This document shows, in pieces, positions 1 through 9,466 of a stretch of 64,000 nucleotides of DNA. The first letter of the stretch is position 1, and each line of letters opens with the position of its first letter. Position numbers and translations under genes: made by a program. Below the pieces are notes generated by a model, which was not told the DNA's origin, ran no database searches, and saw nothing but the letters and a program-made list of their open reading frames with translations. Source of the stretch: Planococcus plakortidis (GTDB lineage Bacteria > Bacillota > Bacilli > Bacillales_A > Planococcaceae); the NCBI RefSeq assembly GCF_001687605.2, contig NZ_CP016539.2:650501-714500 (forward strand), given 5' to 3'.

Positions 1-146
1 GAGTAGTCGGTTCCTTGTATCAGCTATTCAACGGGGAAGACCCTGACAGCTACAAAGTCATCGTCGAGATGGAAGACGCGGAGAGCGGGGAAGTGTTCAA
101 TACGACTACTTATCCTGAGGCGTTGGAAGAGATGGGTGAAGAGTAG
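1..146 (+). CDS. C-terminal end of an unknown protein (5' cut by window edge)
   Basis: An open frame runs from the window edge (first full codon at base 3) to a TAG at 144-146 and gives 47 residues ending in an acidic tail, ALEEMGEE. The part seen is rich in Glu and Asp and shows no motif that I recognise. An intrinsic terminator follows directly, which supports this being the true 3' end of a gene. Function unknown. Confidence 0.55.
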   Translation, partial: VVGSLYQLFNGEDPDSYKVIVEMEDAESGEVFNTTTYPEALEEMGEE

Positions 147-157
147 AATAAATTTCA

Positions 158-197
158 AGAAGCCCGAATCCTTTATTGGATTCGGGCTTCTTATTAT
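158..197 (+). terminator. Intrinsic terminator after the partial first gene
   Basis: A perfect 14-bp stem (158-171 with 178-191) around a 6-base loop is followed by TTATT. It separates the partial gene from the hydantoinase operon. Confidence 0.85.
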
Positions 198-363
198 GAA
201 AAAATTTTTAAAAAAAATTTGCTTTGAAAATAAATTAGAATTTTATCAATAAAAATAAAAAAATTCTGTTTATTATAAATTTTTTATGCTATTATGAGAA
301 AAAGTTTTCTTAAAACATATTTTTTACTGTGTCACTGTAATTTTAGAAAGTAGGGAATCTATC

Positions 364-906
364 ATGGATGAAATTCACCAAAAGATTAAGCATTTAAGAA
401 TCGAACAAGGTTTAACTTTGAAAGACCTGAGCGAGAAGACAAATCTATCTGTCAGTTTTTTATCACAAATTGAGCGAGGATCTTCCTCTTTGGCGATTAC
501 TTCTTTAAAAAAAATAGCGGATGCATTCGAAGTTCCGATCACATTTTTCTTCGACACTGAAGTGAACCACAATTACATGCTCCCGGCGAAAGAAAGAAAA
601 CCTTTCAAGTTGGAAGGGGCGCCGACAACATACAGTCGATTGAACGGTGAATTCGGCGGCAGGAGTTTGGAGCCGCTGCTCGTTACGTTAGCTCCAAATC
701 AGGAGCAAAATCAGACTTCGAATCACCCGGGTGAAGAATTCTATTATGTTTTGAAAGGAGCTGCCTTATTCAAGGTGGATGGCAAAGAATATATCGTGAG
801 AGAAGGTGATTCCATTCACTATCCTTCAGAAGTGCCTCATTCCTGGGAAAATATTTTGAACGAAGAAACGGTCATCCTATGCGTCCTGACTCCGGTGATT
901 TTTTAA
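364..906 (+). CDS. XRE-family regulator with C-terminal cupin domain
   Basis: A 180-aa protein. Residues 5-60 form an XRE/HTH_3 DNA-binding domain (IKHLRIEQGLTLKDLSEKT, then SVSFLSQIERG). Residues about 105-175 form a cupin_2 domain with the HPGEEFYYVLKG and HYPSEVPHSW segments, which probably sense a small ligand. This architecture (PuuR-like) usually controls a neighbouring catabolic operon. It is the first gene of a five-gene same-strand cluster, 27 bp before hyuA, and probably controls that cluster; the effector is unknown. An AT-rich promoter region lies between the terminator at 197 and the start. Confidence 0.9.
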   Translation: MDEIHQKIKHLRIEQGLTLKDLSEKTNLSVSFLSQIERGSSSLAITSLKKIADAFEVPITFFFDTEVNHNYMLPAKERKPFKLEGAPTTYSRLNGEFGGRSLEPLLVTLAPNQEQNQTSNHPGEEFYYVLKGAALFKVDGKEYIVREGDSIHYPSEVPHSWENILNEETVILCVLTPVIF

Positions 907-933
907 TTTAAATGAAGGAGAGTTGATTATTCA

Positions 934-2997
934 ATGAGAGTAGCTACTGATATTGGAGGAACATTTACAGATTTGGTTTATGTCGATGATCAAGGTGTTG
1001 TGGGAGTTGCAAAGTCCCACACGACTCCCCCCAATTTTGAACAGGGAATCATTGACGTCATTAAAAAAAGTGAAATTGACCAGCAAACGATTGAAACCTT
1101 TATCCATGGAACGACTGTCATTATCAACGCTCTAACTGAACGAAAAGGTGTGAAAACCGGGCTCATCACGACGCAAGGTTTCCGAGATGTATTGGAAATC
1201 GGAAGAGGAAATCGGCCGGATCTGTTCAACGTGCGCTACAAGAAACCGGCTCCTTTTGTGGAACGCTACCTGCGGCAAGAGGTGGAAGAACGATTGAACC
1301 AAAAAGGCGAAATCGTTGTTCCGCTCGACCAAGATCGCATTAAAGAATTGGTGGCTTATTTTAAAAAGGAACAAGTAGAAGCACTCGCCGTTTCTTATTT
1401 GCATGCCTATAAAAATCCGGAACACGAGCAGCAGACGGTCCAATTGATCAAAGAGCTTTGGCCGGAAATCTCAGTCACTGCTTCCCATGAAGTCACCAAA
1501 GAATGGAGAGAATATGAACGTACTAATACAGCAGTTTTGAATTCGTACGTTAAACCGATTGCATCAAAATATATTAATAAACTGGATGCGAAATTGCTTG
1601 AAAATAAGGCCAATAGCTTTAACTATATTATGCAATCCAACGGAGGGACGACGACATTTGAACAGGCCAAAAAGACGCCAATCAATATGGTCGAATCCGG
1701 GCCGGTTGCCGGTATATATGGTGCAGCCTACCTGGGAGAAATCATTGGAGAGAAAAATGTCATTGCCTTCGATATCGGTGGGACGACGGCAAAGTGCTCG
1801 CTCATCAGCAACGGCGAGGTAAAGGTCTCTACGGATTATTACATCGAAAAGGATAACCTGAATGCAGGATATCCGATCAAATCCCCCGTCGTTGATATTG
1901 TGGAAATCGGAAACGGCGGTGGCTCAATTGCCTGGATAGATGAAGCAGGATCGTTGAAAGTCGGTCCCCATTCAGCAGGAGCTGTGCCAGGCCCTGTGGC
2001 GTACGGACAAGGCGGGACTGAACCTACTACGACAGATGCCAATTTACTTACGGGCCGGTTGTCCCCGGAGAACTTCGATTACCAAGTGGATATGAAACGT
2101 GTCGAACAGACCATTGATGAAAAAGTGGCCCGAAAATTCGATATGACAGCAGAAGAAGGAGCTCTAGGAATCATCCGGATAGCCAACGCCAATATGTTGA
2201 ATGCACTGAAATTGATTTCGGTGAGAAAGGGATATGATCCAAGAGATTTCACTTTAGTAGCGTTCGGCGGCGGCGGATCGATGCATGCGCCCGCTTTGGC
2301 CCAGGAGTTGGGCGTAAAAAAAGTCGTCGTTCCTGTAGCTTCCTCAGTGTTTTCTGCCTGGGGGATGCTGATGACCGACTTGCGGCATGACTATATCCAG
2401 ACCTATATCAACCAATTGGAAAAAGTGGCACTCACCGAACTAAATGCAGAATGGGAAAAACTAGAGAGCCAATCGATCGAACAATACAAAGAAGAGAACA
2501 TCAATGAAGAAAACATCCTCTTCCACCGTTTCCTCGATATGCGCTATGCCGGCCAGGAGCATACAGTGAAAGTCCCGTTGAAAAACGGGGAGATCACGGA
2601 GCAGACAGTTCAGGAAACGATCGAACTCTTCCATGTCATGCATGAACAAAGCTATACCTTCAAACTAGTGGAAGCACAAACCGAGATCGTCAACCTGCAC
2701 TTGACCGCGTTCGGCCATGTACAAAAACCGCAATTGCAGAAACTGAAGACAAAAGGGACAGACACGGCCCAGGCTTTGAAAGAAACCCGCAATGTCTATT
2801 ATGAAACAGGTGGCTGGGTAGAGACGAAAGTTTATCACCGCTATCTCCTTTCACCGGATATGGTAATCCAAGGGCCAGCCGTCGTAGAAGAACCAACAGC
2901 GACCACCGTCATTTACAAAGGCCAAACCTTGACTGTCGATGCCTATGGGAATTTAGTGATTGAGATGGAGGTTAAACAAGATGCCGATTACCAATAA
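934..2997 (+). CDS. Hydantoinase/oxoprolinase subunit A (HyuA family)
   Basis: A 687-aa protein of normal HyuA length. The N-terminus (MRVATDIGGTFTDLVYVD) is the hydantoinase A N-terminal, actin-like ATPase fold. A second phosphate-binding element (AFDIGGTTAKCSLI, near residue 275) and the glycine-rich FGGGGSMHAPALA segment (near 445) are typical of the core domain. With HyuB it performs ATP-dependent opening of a five-membered cyclic amide such as 5-oxoproline or a hydantoin; the sequence does not fix the substrate. An SD sequence (GAAGGAGAG) precedes the start. The 3' end overlaps hyuB by 17 bp, implying translational coupling. Confidence 0.92.
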   Translation: MRVATDIGGTFTDLVYVDDQGVVGVAKSHTTPPNFEQGIIDVIKKSEIDQQTIETFIHGTTVIINALTERKGVKTGLITTQGFRDVLEIGRGNRPDLFNVRYKKPAPFVERYLRQEVEERLNQKGEIVVPLDQDRIKELVAYFKKEQVEALAVSYLHAYKNPEHEQQTVQLIKELWPEISVTASHEVTKEWREYERTNTAVLNSYVKPIASKYINKLDAKLLENKANSFNYIMQSNGGTTTFEQAKKTPINMVESGPVAGIYGAAYLGEIIGEKNVIAFDIGGTTAKCSLISNGEVKVSTDYYIEKDNLNAGYPIKSPVVDIVEIGNGGGSIAWIDEAGSLKVGPHSAGAVPGPVAYGQGGTEPTTTDANLLTGRLSPENFDYQVDMKRVEQTIDEKVARKFDMTAEEGALGIIRIANANMLNALKLISVRKGYDPRDFTLVAFGGGGSMHAPALAQELGVKKVVVPVASSVFSAWGMLMTDLRHDYIQTYINQLEKVALTELNAEWEKLESQSIEQYKEENINEENILFHRFLDMRYAGQEHTVKVPLKNGEITEQTVQETIELFHVMHEQSYTFKLVEAQTEIVNLHLTAFGHVQKPQLQKLKTKGTDTAQALKETRNVYYETGGWVETKVYHRYLLSPDMVIQGPAVVEEPTATTVIYKGQTLTVDAYGNLVIEMEVKQDADYQ

Positions 2998-4720
2998 TGA
3001 AGTGAAAGTCAATCCGTTTACAGTTGAAATCGTCAAAGATTCATTAATCGCCATTGGCGAAGAGATGTTCCAGGCGCTGGCCAGAACCTCCATGAGCCCG
3101 ATCATCTATGAAGTGCTGGATTATGCCAGCGGGTTGACTGATTCTAAAGGACAGCTATTGACGCAAGGAAACGGGGTTACAGGCTTTATCGGGATGCTGA
3201 CTTTCATGGTCAAGGAAACCTTGAACAAGTTCGGCGAAGACGGCTTGAAAGAAGGTGACATTTTTATCATCAACGATTCCTATGTAGGCGGCGGATCCCA
3301 TTTGTCGGATGTAGGACTTGTCATGCCGATTTTTCATGAAGGAAAAGTCATCGCATTTTCCGCCAATAAAGCCCACTGGACAGATGTAGGCGGGAAAGAT
3401 CCTGGGTCGTTCAGCAACGATGCAACTGAAATTTACCAAGAAGGTCTGCAATTCCCTTGTGTCCGTTTATTCGAAGAAGGTAAGTTGAATGAATCTGTCT
3501 TGGATATTATCAAAGCTAATATCCGCTTCCCAGATTTGTCGATTGGCGATCTCTGGGCACAGGTAGCTGCCTTGCGTACGGGAGAAAAACGAGTCAAAGA
3601 GCTGTGCGTGAAAAACGGGGCGGAAGTCGTGCAAGCATCCATAGACCATCATTTGGACCACGGCGAGCAGATGGCACGTAAAGAACTGGCAAAACTGCCA
3701 AAAGGCGAATTTACGGCAGAAGATTTTGTGGATGATGACGGCTTCGGAAACGGACCTTTTCCGATCAAAGTAAAAGTGACGATTACCGAGGACAAATTCA
3801 TCTGCGATTTCCGCGGCAGCCACCCTCAAGTACCTGGTCCGGTCAATTGCACGTACACAGGATTGGTATCTGCAGTACGCACCGTGTTCCTGGCTGCGAC
3901 TAACCCTTCACAAGATGTAAATGATGGGGTCTTCCGGCCGCTTGAGATCATCACGGACCGGAAATCCATTCTCGCCGCAGAACGGCCAGCGCCGGTCTCG
4001 ATTTACTGGGAAAGCATGCAGGGAGGCGCTGACCTCGTATGGCAGGCCCTGGCTCCATCCTTACCTGACCGTTTATCGGCTGGTCAATTGCTATCGGTTT
4101 GTGCCGTGACCTTATCCGGAGAACATCATGTATCGAACGAGCCGTTTCTCATTGTTGAACCTTCTGCCGGTGGCTGGGGAGCTGCCAAAGGACAGGATGG
4201 CGCGCGCGGTCAGTTCTGTATAGGGGACGGCGAAACATACAATGTTCCGGTTGAAGTGGCTGAAACGCGGTATGGCGTTATGATTGATGAATATAGCTTG
4301 CGAACAGACGGAGCAGGAGCGGGCGAATTTATCGGCGGTGCCGGTGTAATACGGACGTACCGGGCAATGACGGATAAGCAGCATGTTTCTGCCACCTTTG
4401 GCCGAAACAAATACTTCCCATGGGGCTTGAACGGCGGCAGCGAAGGATCTCCAAATGAATTCGTAATCGAAAAAAACAACGGGGAAACAGATGGTCCGTT
4501 CGGCATTTACCCACGCTACCCGCTCAACAAAGGGGATTCAGTGAAGCTGATGACGGCGACTGGCGGCGGATACGGTGATCCTTTAACGCGTCCAGCCAAG
4601 CAAGTGGCACAAGATGTGAAAAACGAATACATGACAATCGAACAAGCAAAAGAAGTTTATGGAGTGGTTGTGAATCCTGAGACATTCACCGTAGACGGAC
4701 TAATCGGGAGGAAAGAATAA
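2981..4720 (+). CDS. Hydantoinase B/oxoprolinase subunit (HyuB family)
   Basis: A 579-aa HyuB-family protein. I place the start at ATG 2981, which has GGAGG at 2967-2971; the more upstream TTG at 2960 has no such site. Family features include FTVEIVKDSLIAIGEEMF at the N-terminus, the GDIFIINDSYVGGGSHLSD segment, and a glycine-rich C-terminal region (TGGGYGDPL) that is almost always present in HyuB. It partners HyuA, whose gene it overlaps, in ATP-dependent cyclic-amide hydrolysis. The next gene starts 2 bp after its stop, so this is one transcript. Confidence 0.92.
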   Translation: MPITNNEVKVNPFTVEIVKDSLIAIGEEMFQALARTSMSPIIYEVLDYASGLTDSKGQLLTQGNGVTGFIGMLTFMVKETLNKFGEDGLKEGDIFIINDSYVGGGSHLSDVGLVMPIFHEGKVIAFSANKAHWTDVGGKDPGSFSNDATEIYQEGLQFPCVRLFEEGKLNESVLDIIKANIRFPDLSIGDLWAQVAALRTGEKRVKELCVKNGAEVVQASIDHHLDHGEQMARKELAKLPKGEFTAEDFVDDDGFGNGPFPIKVKVTITEDKFICDFRGSHPQVPGPVNCTYTGLVSAVRTVFLAATNPSQDVNDGVFRPLEIITDRKSILAAERPAPVSIYWESMQGGADLVWQALAPSLPDRLSAGQLLSVCAVTLSGEHHVSNEPFLIVEPSAGGWGAAKGQDGARGQFCIGDGETYNVPVEVAETRYGVMIDEYSLRTDGAGAGEFIGGAGVIRTYRAMTDKQHVSATFGRNKYFPWGLNGGSEGSPNEFVIEKNNGETDGPFGIYPRYPLNKGDSVKLMTATGGGYGDPLTRPAKQVAQDVKNEYMTIEQAKEVYGVVVNPETFTVDGLIGRKE

Positions 4721-4722
4721 CC

Positions 4723-5052
4723 ATGGACATTATCAATATCAATGAACTTATTCAAGAAGGCAACCAAGCTTATTCAATGCATACAATTTTCAAGGAACAA
4801 AAGATGGATGCTCAGGTCAAAGTAGGCCATGTCGTCATCTATCCGGGGCAAACAGTGCCACTCACAGGCTTTTCGAAGCATGCAGAAAACGAATACTCCG
4901 TCATCGTTAAGGGATCAATCGTTACAGAAATAGACGGCAAGAAACACCGGATCTCTGCTGGACAAGCGAGCTTTATCCCGAAAGGGGAAGAGCATATCGC
5001 TGTAAATGATTCCGAGGAGAATTGCGAATTGGTTTTCGTCATGGTCGGTTAA
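4723..5052 (+). CDS. Small single-domain cupin protein
   Basis: A 109-aa protein that is nearly all cupin_2 fold. The first motif region is around VIYPGQTVPLTGFSKHAENEYSVIVKG and the second around ISAGQASFIPKGEEHIAVN. The latter histidine and the HAENE stretch could bind a metal. It is embedded between hyuB and the permease with minimal spacing, so it probably acts in the same pathway, as an isomerase/epimerase-like enzyme or a ligand-binding accessory. I cannot assign a reaction. Confidence 0.82.
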   Translation: MDIININELIQEGNQAYSMHTIFKEQKMDAQVKVGHVVIYPGQTVPLTGFSKHAENEYSVIVKGSIVTEIDGKKHRISAGQASFIPKGEEHIAVNDSEENCELVFVMVG

Positions 5053-5088
5053 TCGAGAACAAATGGGACTATCAAAGGGGGAATAACG

Positions 5089-6444
5089 ATGGAGAATAAA
5101 GGAATAACTAATGCAGTGGGAAAAGATGAAGCATTAGCGGCCATTCCTGCAGGCAAACGCCAGCATTGGCTGACGCCCGCCATGATTTTCGGGGGACTAG
5201 AGTTTACGATTCCAGTTTTGATGGTAGGAGCCACACTGGCAGGAGCTTTTGGCATGTCCCAGATTTTCTGGATTCTGCTCGTTTCGTTGTTTGTCGTTCA
5301 ATGGATCGGGAACGCCATCGCCGGTTACATCGGAGCAAAAACCGGCCGGTCTTCTTCCGTTATTGCCCGGACCAGCTTCGGGGCGGCTCAGGCAAGGTTC
5401 ATCGTCGGAATGACCATTTTCATCGTGTCTCTTGGTTGGTGGGCGCTTCAGACCGCCGTCGCTGGAAATGCCATATCTGCGATGCTCGGAATTGACTACC
5501 AAAACGAAATCCTTCCATGGGCCATCGTGACGATCGTCGTCGGACTACTTTTTGCGATCCCTTCCATTATCGGATATGGATCCATGAAGTGGACAGATTA
5601 TATCGCTGTACCCGCAGGGCTTCTTTTGATCATTGGCGGGATCTTCTATGCATTGCAAAATACAGGCTGGTCTACAATCATGGCCTGGAGACCTGAACCT
5701 TCGATGACGTTTCTCGCTGCATTGAGCCTCGTCATCGGAATCAATGTATCCCAATGGGTCATTGCTTCGGATTACACCCGTTATGCGAAACCGAAAGTAA
5801 AAGATAATGTCCTGATTCCACTTGGCATCATTGCTGTTGGGTTTCCTTTGTTCTACGTCGGAGCCATCATGTCAGTGGGTGTCGGCGATGCTGATATCGT
5901 AAACGTCATGATGAACCTCGGCTTCCCAGTATGGGGCTTCCTAATTTTATGGTTTGCCACTTGGACTAGCCAACTCGTCAACAACTACAGCATGGGACTT
6001 GCGATGGCCAATATCTTTAACGTCAACTCAAATAAAGGAAGAGCGATTTTGACATTAATCGGGACGCTACTCGCCATCGTTGTCGCTTTGGCTGGAATTC
6101 TCGATTACTTCATGGATTTCCTTTATATGACCGCATTAGTCTATCCTGCGATCGCAGGAGTCATGATGGCAGACTTCTTCTTTATCCGCAAACAGCAATG
6201 GGCAGATAATAAGGGGTGGAACTGGATGGCAACTATAGCCCTAGTCGCTGGGGTACTCGTGGGATACTTTACGCAATACGTCAACAGCTTTGGTCTCCCG
6301 GCAGTCCAGTCATTATTCGCAGCAGGAATCGTCTATTTTGTCGCTATGAAAGTAAAAGCAGCAGTCAAACCGGATCATTTCACTGTGCCGATTGAAAGTT
6401 CGAAAGCAGTGGATGAGCTCCATGAAGAAGGAAAGCCCGTCTAA
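5089..6444 (+). CDS. NCS1-family cytosine/purine/hydantoin permease
   Basis: A 451-aa integral membrane protein with about 12 hydrophobic segments. The N-terminal loop (HWLTPAMIFGGLEFTIPVLMVG) and the ARTSFGAAQARF stretch are characteristic of the CodB/PurP branch of NCS1 (nucleobase:cation symporter 1). In this operon it most likely imports the cyclic amide or nucleobase derivative processed by HyuAB. SD AAAGGGGG precedes the ATG at 5089. It is the last operon gene and is followed by a strong terminator. Confidence 0.9.
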   Translation: MENKGITNAVGKDEALAAIPAGKRQHWLTPAMIFGGLEFTIPVLMVGATLAGAFGMSQIFWILLVSLFVVQWIGNAIAGYIGAKTGRSSSVIARTSFGAAQARFIVGMTIFIVSLGWWALQTAVAGNAISAMLGIDYQNEILPWAIVTIVVGLLFAIPSIIGYGSMKWTDYIAVPAGLLLIIGGIFYALQNTGWSTIMAWRPEPSMTFLAALSLVIGINVSQWVIASDYTRYAKPKVKDNVLIPLGIIAVGFPLFYVGAIMSVGVGDADIVNVMMNLGFPVWGFLILWFATWTSQLVNNYSMGLAMANIFNVNSNKGRAILTLIGTLLAIVVALAGILDYFMDFLYMTALVYPAIAGVMMADFFFIRKQQWADNKGWNWMATIALVAGVLVGYFTQYVNSFGLPAVQSLFAAGIVYFVAMKVKAAVKPDHFTVPIESSKAVDELHEEGKPV

Positions 6445-6471
6445 GCACGCTATACACAAATAATAAATTGA

Positions 6472-6510
6472 GAAAAGCCTTTAAGCGTTAGCAGCTTAAA
6501 GGCTTTTTCT
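6472..6510 (+). terminator. Terminator of the hyuAB operon
   Basis: The stem AAAGCCTTTAAG pairs with CTTAAAGGCTTTTT across a short loop and ends in a T-rich tract. It is the end of the first operon and the left edge of the AT-rich accessory island. Confidence 0.85.
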
Positions 6511-6844
6511 GTTTACTTCATAATTTATCGATTTATGACCTTTGATTAATAATCTATCAAAAATTGTAGTAATATTGCGAAAAGTATCCTCACATTAGTT
6601 AAATAATGCTAAACTAAAAATAAGTTAGATACAGGATTTTACAACTAAAGTAGATAGCGGTCAGCTGCACGATTAGCTATAACTAAAGTTTTTTAGAATT
6701 CATCAGTCATTAACTGGAGTTTCTTTCTTCTAGACCGTATGAAAGTGCAGAAGAATCACTCTATTCTTTATTATATTCGCCATCTAATCGCTATCCAGAA
6801 TAAGTTAAAGCACATTAATTGCAGCAAAGAGAGGCTACATAATC
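6511..6844. other. Gene-free AT-rich stretch at the left edge of the defence island
   Basis: About 330 bp without a convincing ORF. Base composition falls sharply relative to the operon before it. I saw no integrase, tRNA or clear direct repeat that would mark an attachment site. The last bases carry the SD (GAGAGG) of the following gene. Confidence 0.4.
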
Positions 6845-8455
6845 ATGGGAATAACAAAATTGAAAACCTGGGACTTTAATAAATCCACATTGGAAAGTAT
6901 CAAGAACGATACTTACTTTGACTATCCAGTTGTTTATTTTCTCAACAACAATACAACGGTCTATATCGGAGAAACGGTAGCTTTTAAAAATCGCATGAAG
7001 GCTCATTTGAATAATATCGAGAGAAAGAAATTAGAGAAAATGACGCTCATCATCCACGAACAATTTCACCGGTCGGCTACATACAATATCGAAACCAAGC
7101 TCATCAATTATTTCTTAGGCGACGATCGCTACAAGCTTCAGAACAAGAGTCAGACGGCACAAAGCGTCACGCACAACTACCATAACAAGGAATTCTACGA
7201 CAAAGAGATATTCAATGATATATGGAAAGAACTATTGAAAAGGAAGATGGTAAATAACCCTGCTCATGTAATTGAAAACAGGGACATATTCAAACTTTCT
7301 CCTTTCAAAGAGCTGACGATGACACAACTCGAGCTTAAATCAAAAATCTTAGAAGAATGCGAAAAGCATATTAATGATAAGGAAACGTTTGTCTTCATGG
7401 TCAAGGGCGAAGCAGGTGTAGGGAAGAGCGTGGTCCTAAGTTCCGTGTTCAACAGTATCCAGGAGCTGGCGGCTGATAAAAACTCTACCCTCCATAACAC
7501 GAAGAATTATCTGCTCGTTAATCATTCAGAGATGCTGAAGACGTATAAAAACATCGCTGCCAATGTGAAGTTTCTGAAAAAGAATAACTTCGATAAGCCG
7601 ACAAGTTTCATTAATAAACAGAAGAAAGCGGCTGAAAAAGCAGACATTGTCTTAGTCGACGAAGCGCATTTATTGCTGAGCAGAGCGGATGCCTTCAATG
7701 GATTCAATGAAAACAATCAATTGGAAGAAATCATCAGGCACAGCAAAGTCGTCATCGTTGTCTACGACGAAAAGCAGGTCTTAAAACTGAAAAGCTATTG
7801 GGACAAGAATCGGCTCAAGAAAATAGTATCAGGCTATCAAAGAGAAGAGCCCTACGTTTTAAGAGAACAGTTCCGTATGAATGCGGGAGACGATGTAATC
7901 GAATGGATTGATAATTTCGTAGATAAGCGGATTGGTAAGCTTCCAAAAGATGAGTTGTATGACTTTCAAATATTCGACTCTGCTAAGGAAATGCATGATG
8001 CCATAGTGGAAAAGAATAAACAACACGGCCTCTCAAGAGTAGTTTCGACATTCGACTATGAACACAAGAAAGACGGCGAGCAGTACTACATTAGAGAAGA
8101 CAGTCTTGAAATCCCATGGAACTCAACCGATACCAAAAACACCTGGGCAGAGGAGCGGGAGACAATCAAAGAAGCGGGATCCATCTATACGATTCAAGGC
8201 TTCGATTTGAATTATGTAGGCGTGATATTAGGGCCGTCAGTTACTTATGATGAGCAAAATGATTGCTTGAAGATCATTACTGAAAAGTATAGCGACACCG
8301 AAGCTTTCAGAGGAAAAGATGGCATTGAGGATGTTGAAAGAGCGAAAGAGCAGATCATATTGAATTCGATTAATGTGTTGATGAAGAGGGGGATCAAAGG
8401 GCTTTATGTTTATGCTAGTGATGAGGGGTTGAGGGAGCGGCTTTTAAGGTTATGA
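6845..8455 (+). CDS. GIY-YIG nuclease fused to DUF2075 (Schlafen-group) helicase/ATPase
   Basis: A 536-aa two-domain protein. Residues about 27-110 match a GIY-YIG endonuclease fold (YPVVYFLNNNTTVYIGE, then KNRMKAH and a catalytic-type Glu in NIETKLINYF). Residues about 165-530 match DUF2075, a P-loop NTPase found in Schlafen-type and phage-defence proteins: Walker A GEAGVGKS near 184, Walker B/DEAH-like LVDEAHLLLS near 270, arginine-rich LREQFRMN near 340, and SIYTIQGFDLNYVGVILG near 440 (motif V-like). It opens a defence-gene cluster and is probably a nucleic-acid-targeting immunity effector. It is less AT-rich than the Gabija genes that follow, so it may have a separate origin. Confidence 0.85.
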   Translation: MGITKLKTWDFNKSTLESIKNDTYFDYPVVYFLNNNTTVYIGETVAFKNRMKAHLNNIERKKLEKMTLIIHEQFHRSATYNIETKLINYFLGDDRYKLQNKSQTAQSVTHNYHNKEFYDKEIFNDIWKELLKRKMVNNPAHVIENRDIFKLSPFKELTMTQLELKSKILEECEKHINDKETFVFMVKGEAGVGKSVVLSSVFNSIQELAADKNSTLHNTKNYLLVNHSEMLKTYKNIAANVKFLKKNNFDKPTSFINKQKKAAEKADIVLVDEAHLLLSRADAFNGFNENNQLEEIIRHSKVVIVVYDEKQVLKLKSYWDKNRLKKIVSGYQREEPYVLREQFRMNAGDDVIEWIDNFVDKRIGKLPKDELYDFQIFDSAKEMHDAIVEKNKQHGLSRVVSTFDYEHKKDGEQYYIREDSLEIPWNSTDTKNTWAEERETIKEAGSIYTIQGFDLNYVGVILGPSVTYDEQNDCLKIITEKYSDTEAFRGKDGIEDVERAKEQIILNSINVLMKRGIKGLYVYASDEGLRERLLRL

Positions 8456-8493
8456 GGTGAAACATTTATATAAGATATATAAGGAGGAATCCA

Positions 8494-9354
8494 ATGGCGA
8501 AAATTTATGATGCTTTATATAAAACTGCTATCAATGAAACTATTGTTAATTTAACAAGCCTCACACCAAAAGATTATCGTGAAAAGTATAGAGGGAATTT
8601 ATATTGCTCAACACCCAATTGTTCTGCAATGATTACATATGTAATGCGTGCAGGAAATAAAAATCACTTTCGAACATGGCGTGGAACACTACATAGTAAA
8701 GATTGCGAATATTATTCAGAGAAAATCGCAGGAAGAATTGGTATTAGAGCAAGTTTTGTAGATTACATATACCTTAGTGGTGATCAAATGTCTCGTTCAA
8801 TGAAAGAGGCTTACCTTCAAGAATTAATGACACCGGAAGAAAAAGTATTAGCAAAACAAAAAGTAAAGAATCCACGAAAAAGAACCGGTACCTTAGAAGG
8901 AAACGAACAAATTTCTTTCGAGTTAACTACAGATCCCGAACATAAAGATAAATCGCAATCAGGACAGAAAGCCCGACTTTACCGTAGAGACGTTAATGCT
9001 TTGACTACTCGAGACATAGGCTTGACTCGCACAGTTATAGGAGAATATGTTGAAGCCGATTTTTCAAACGAGCGTCCAGTTGTACGTATAAAAAAGCAGG
9101 ATGTTTACGCAAATATCTTGTTTGAAGAAGCTTTTTTTGCTGAAAATATCGCTGGCCGTGATCGATTATCAACTATTTCAAAATATTTCGATATATACAC
9201 CTCTCTCATAATTGTCGCTGTTGGTGAAATACGACAAAGTTCGGTTTTAGAAGAATTCGAGATAGTGCTGTTTGATTATAAGGCGTTTAGAGTTAATGGA
9301 AGATCTTTAGATTCTTTAGCTGTAGGAGAGACCATTCAGCAATGGATCTTTTAA
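8494..9354 (+). CDS. Unknown protein with CoiA-like N-terminal zinc motif
   Basis: A 286-aa protein starting at an ATG preceded by AAGGAGG. Residues 38-71 form a probable zinc site, Cys38-x4-Cys43-x14-His58 and then His67-x3-Cys71, resembling the N-terminal region of CoiA-like competence proteins (CSTPNC ... NHFRTWRG..HSKDC). The rest has a basic central linker (about 120-165) and a C-terminal region with no motif that I recognise. It lies 38 bp after the nuclease-helicase and before Gabija, so a role in defence is plausible but unproven. The frame +1 relative to its stop remains open to 9466 and reads like protein, so the 3' end may be frameshifted. Confidence 0.7.
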   Translation: MAKIYDALYKTAINETIVNLTSLTPKDYREKYRGNLYCSTPNCSAMITYVMRAGNKNHFRTWRGTLHSKDCEYYSEKIAGRIGIRASFVDYIYLSGDQMSRSMKEAYLQELMTPEEKVLAKQKVKNPRKRTGTLEGNEQISFELTTDPEHKDKSQSGQKARLYRRDVNALTTRDIGLTRTVIGEYVEADFSNERPVVRIKKQDVYANILFEEAFFAENIAGRDRLSTISKYFDIYTSLIIVAVGEIRQSSVLEEFEIVLFDYKAFRVNGRSLDSLAVGETIQQWIF

Positions 9355-9466
9355 GTCTAAAACTGCTAAAGCAGTGAGGGTTACGAGTGTTTCTGATCTA
9401 CGTCTTTTTAGGTATGTCTATTCTGACAAACGAATTGGTCCTCAAGAAGATGCACAAAACGAATAA
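9355..9466 (+). pseudogene. Possible frameshifted C-terminal extension of the preceding gene
   Basis: After the stop of the 8494 gene, another frame reads about 36 codons of protein-like sequence (ending in YVYSDKRIGPQEDAQNE) up to TAA 9464-9466. Removing one T from the T run at about 9350-9352 would join it to the upstream gene. It could equally be a remnant of a different gene. No separate start or ribosome binding site is visible. Confidence 0.35.
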
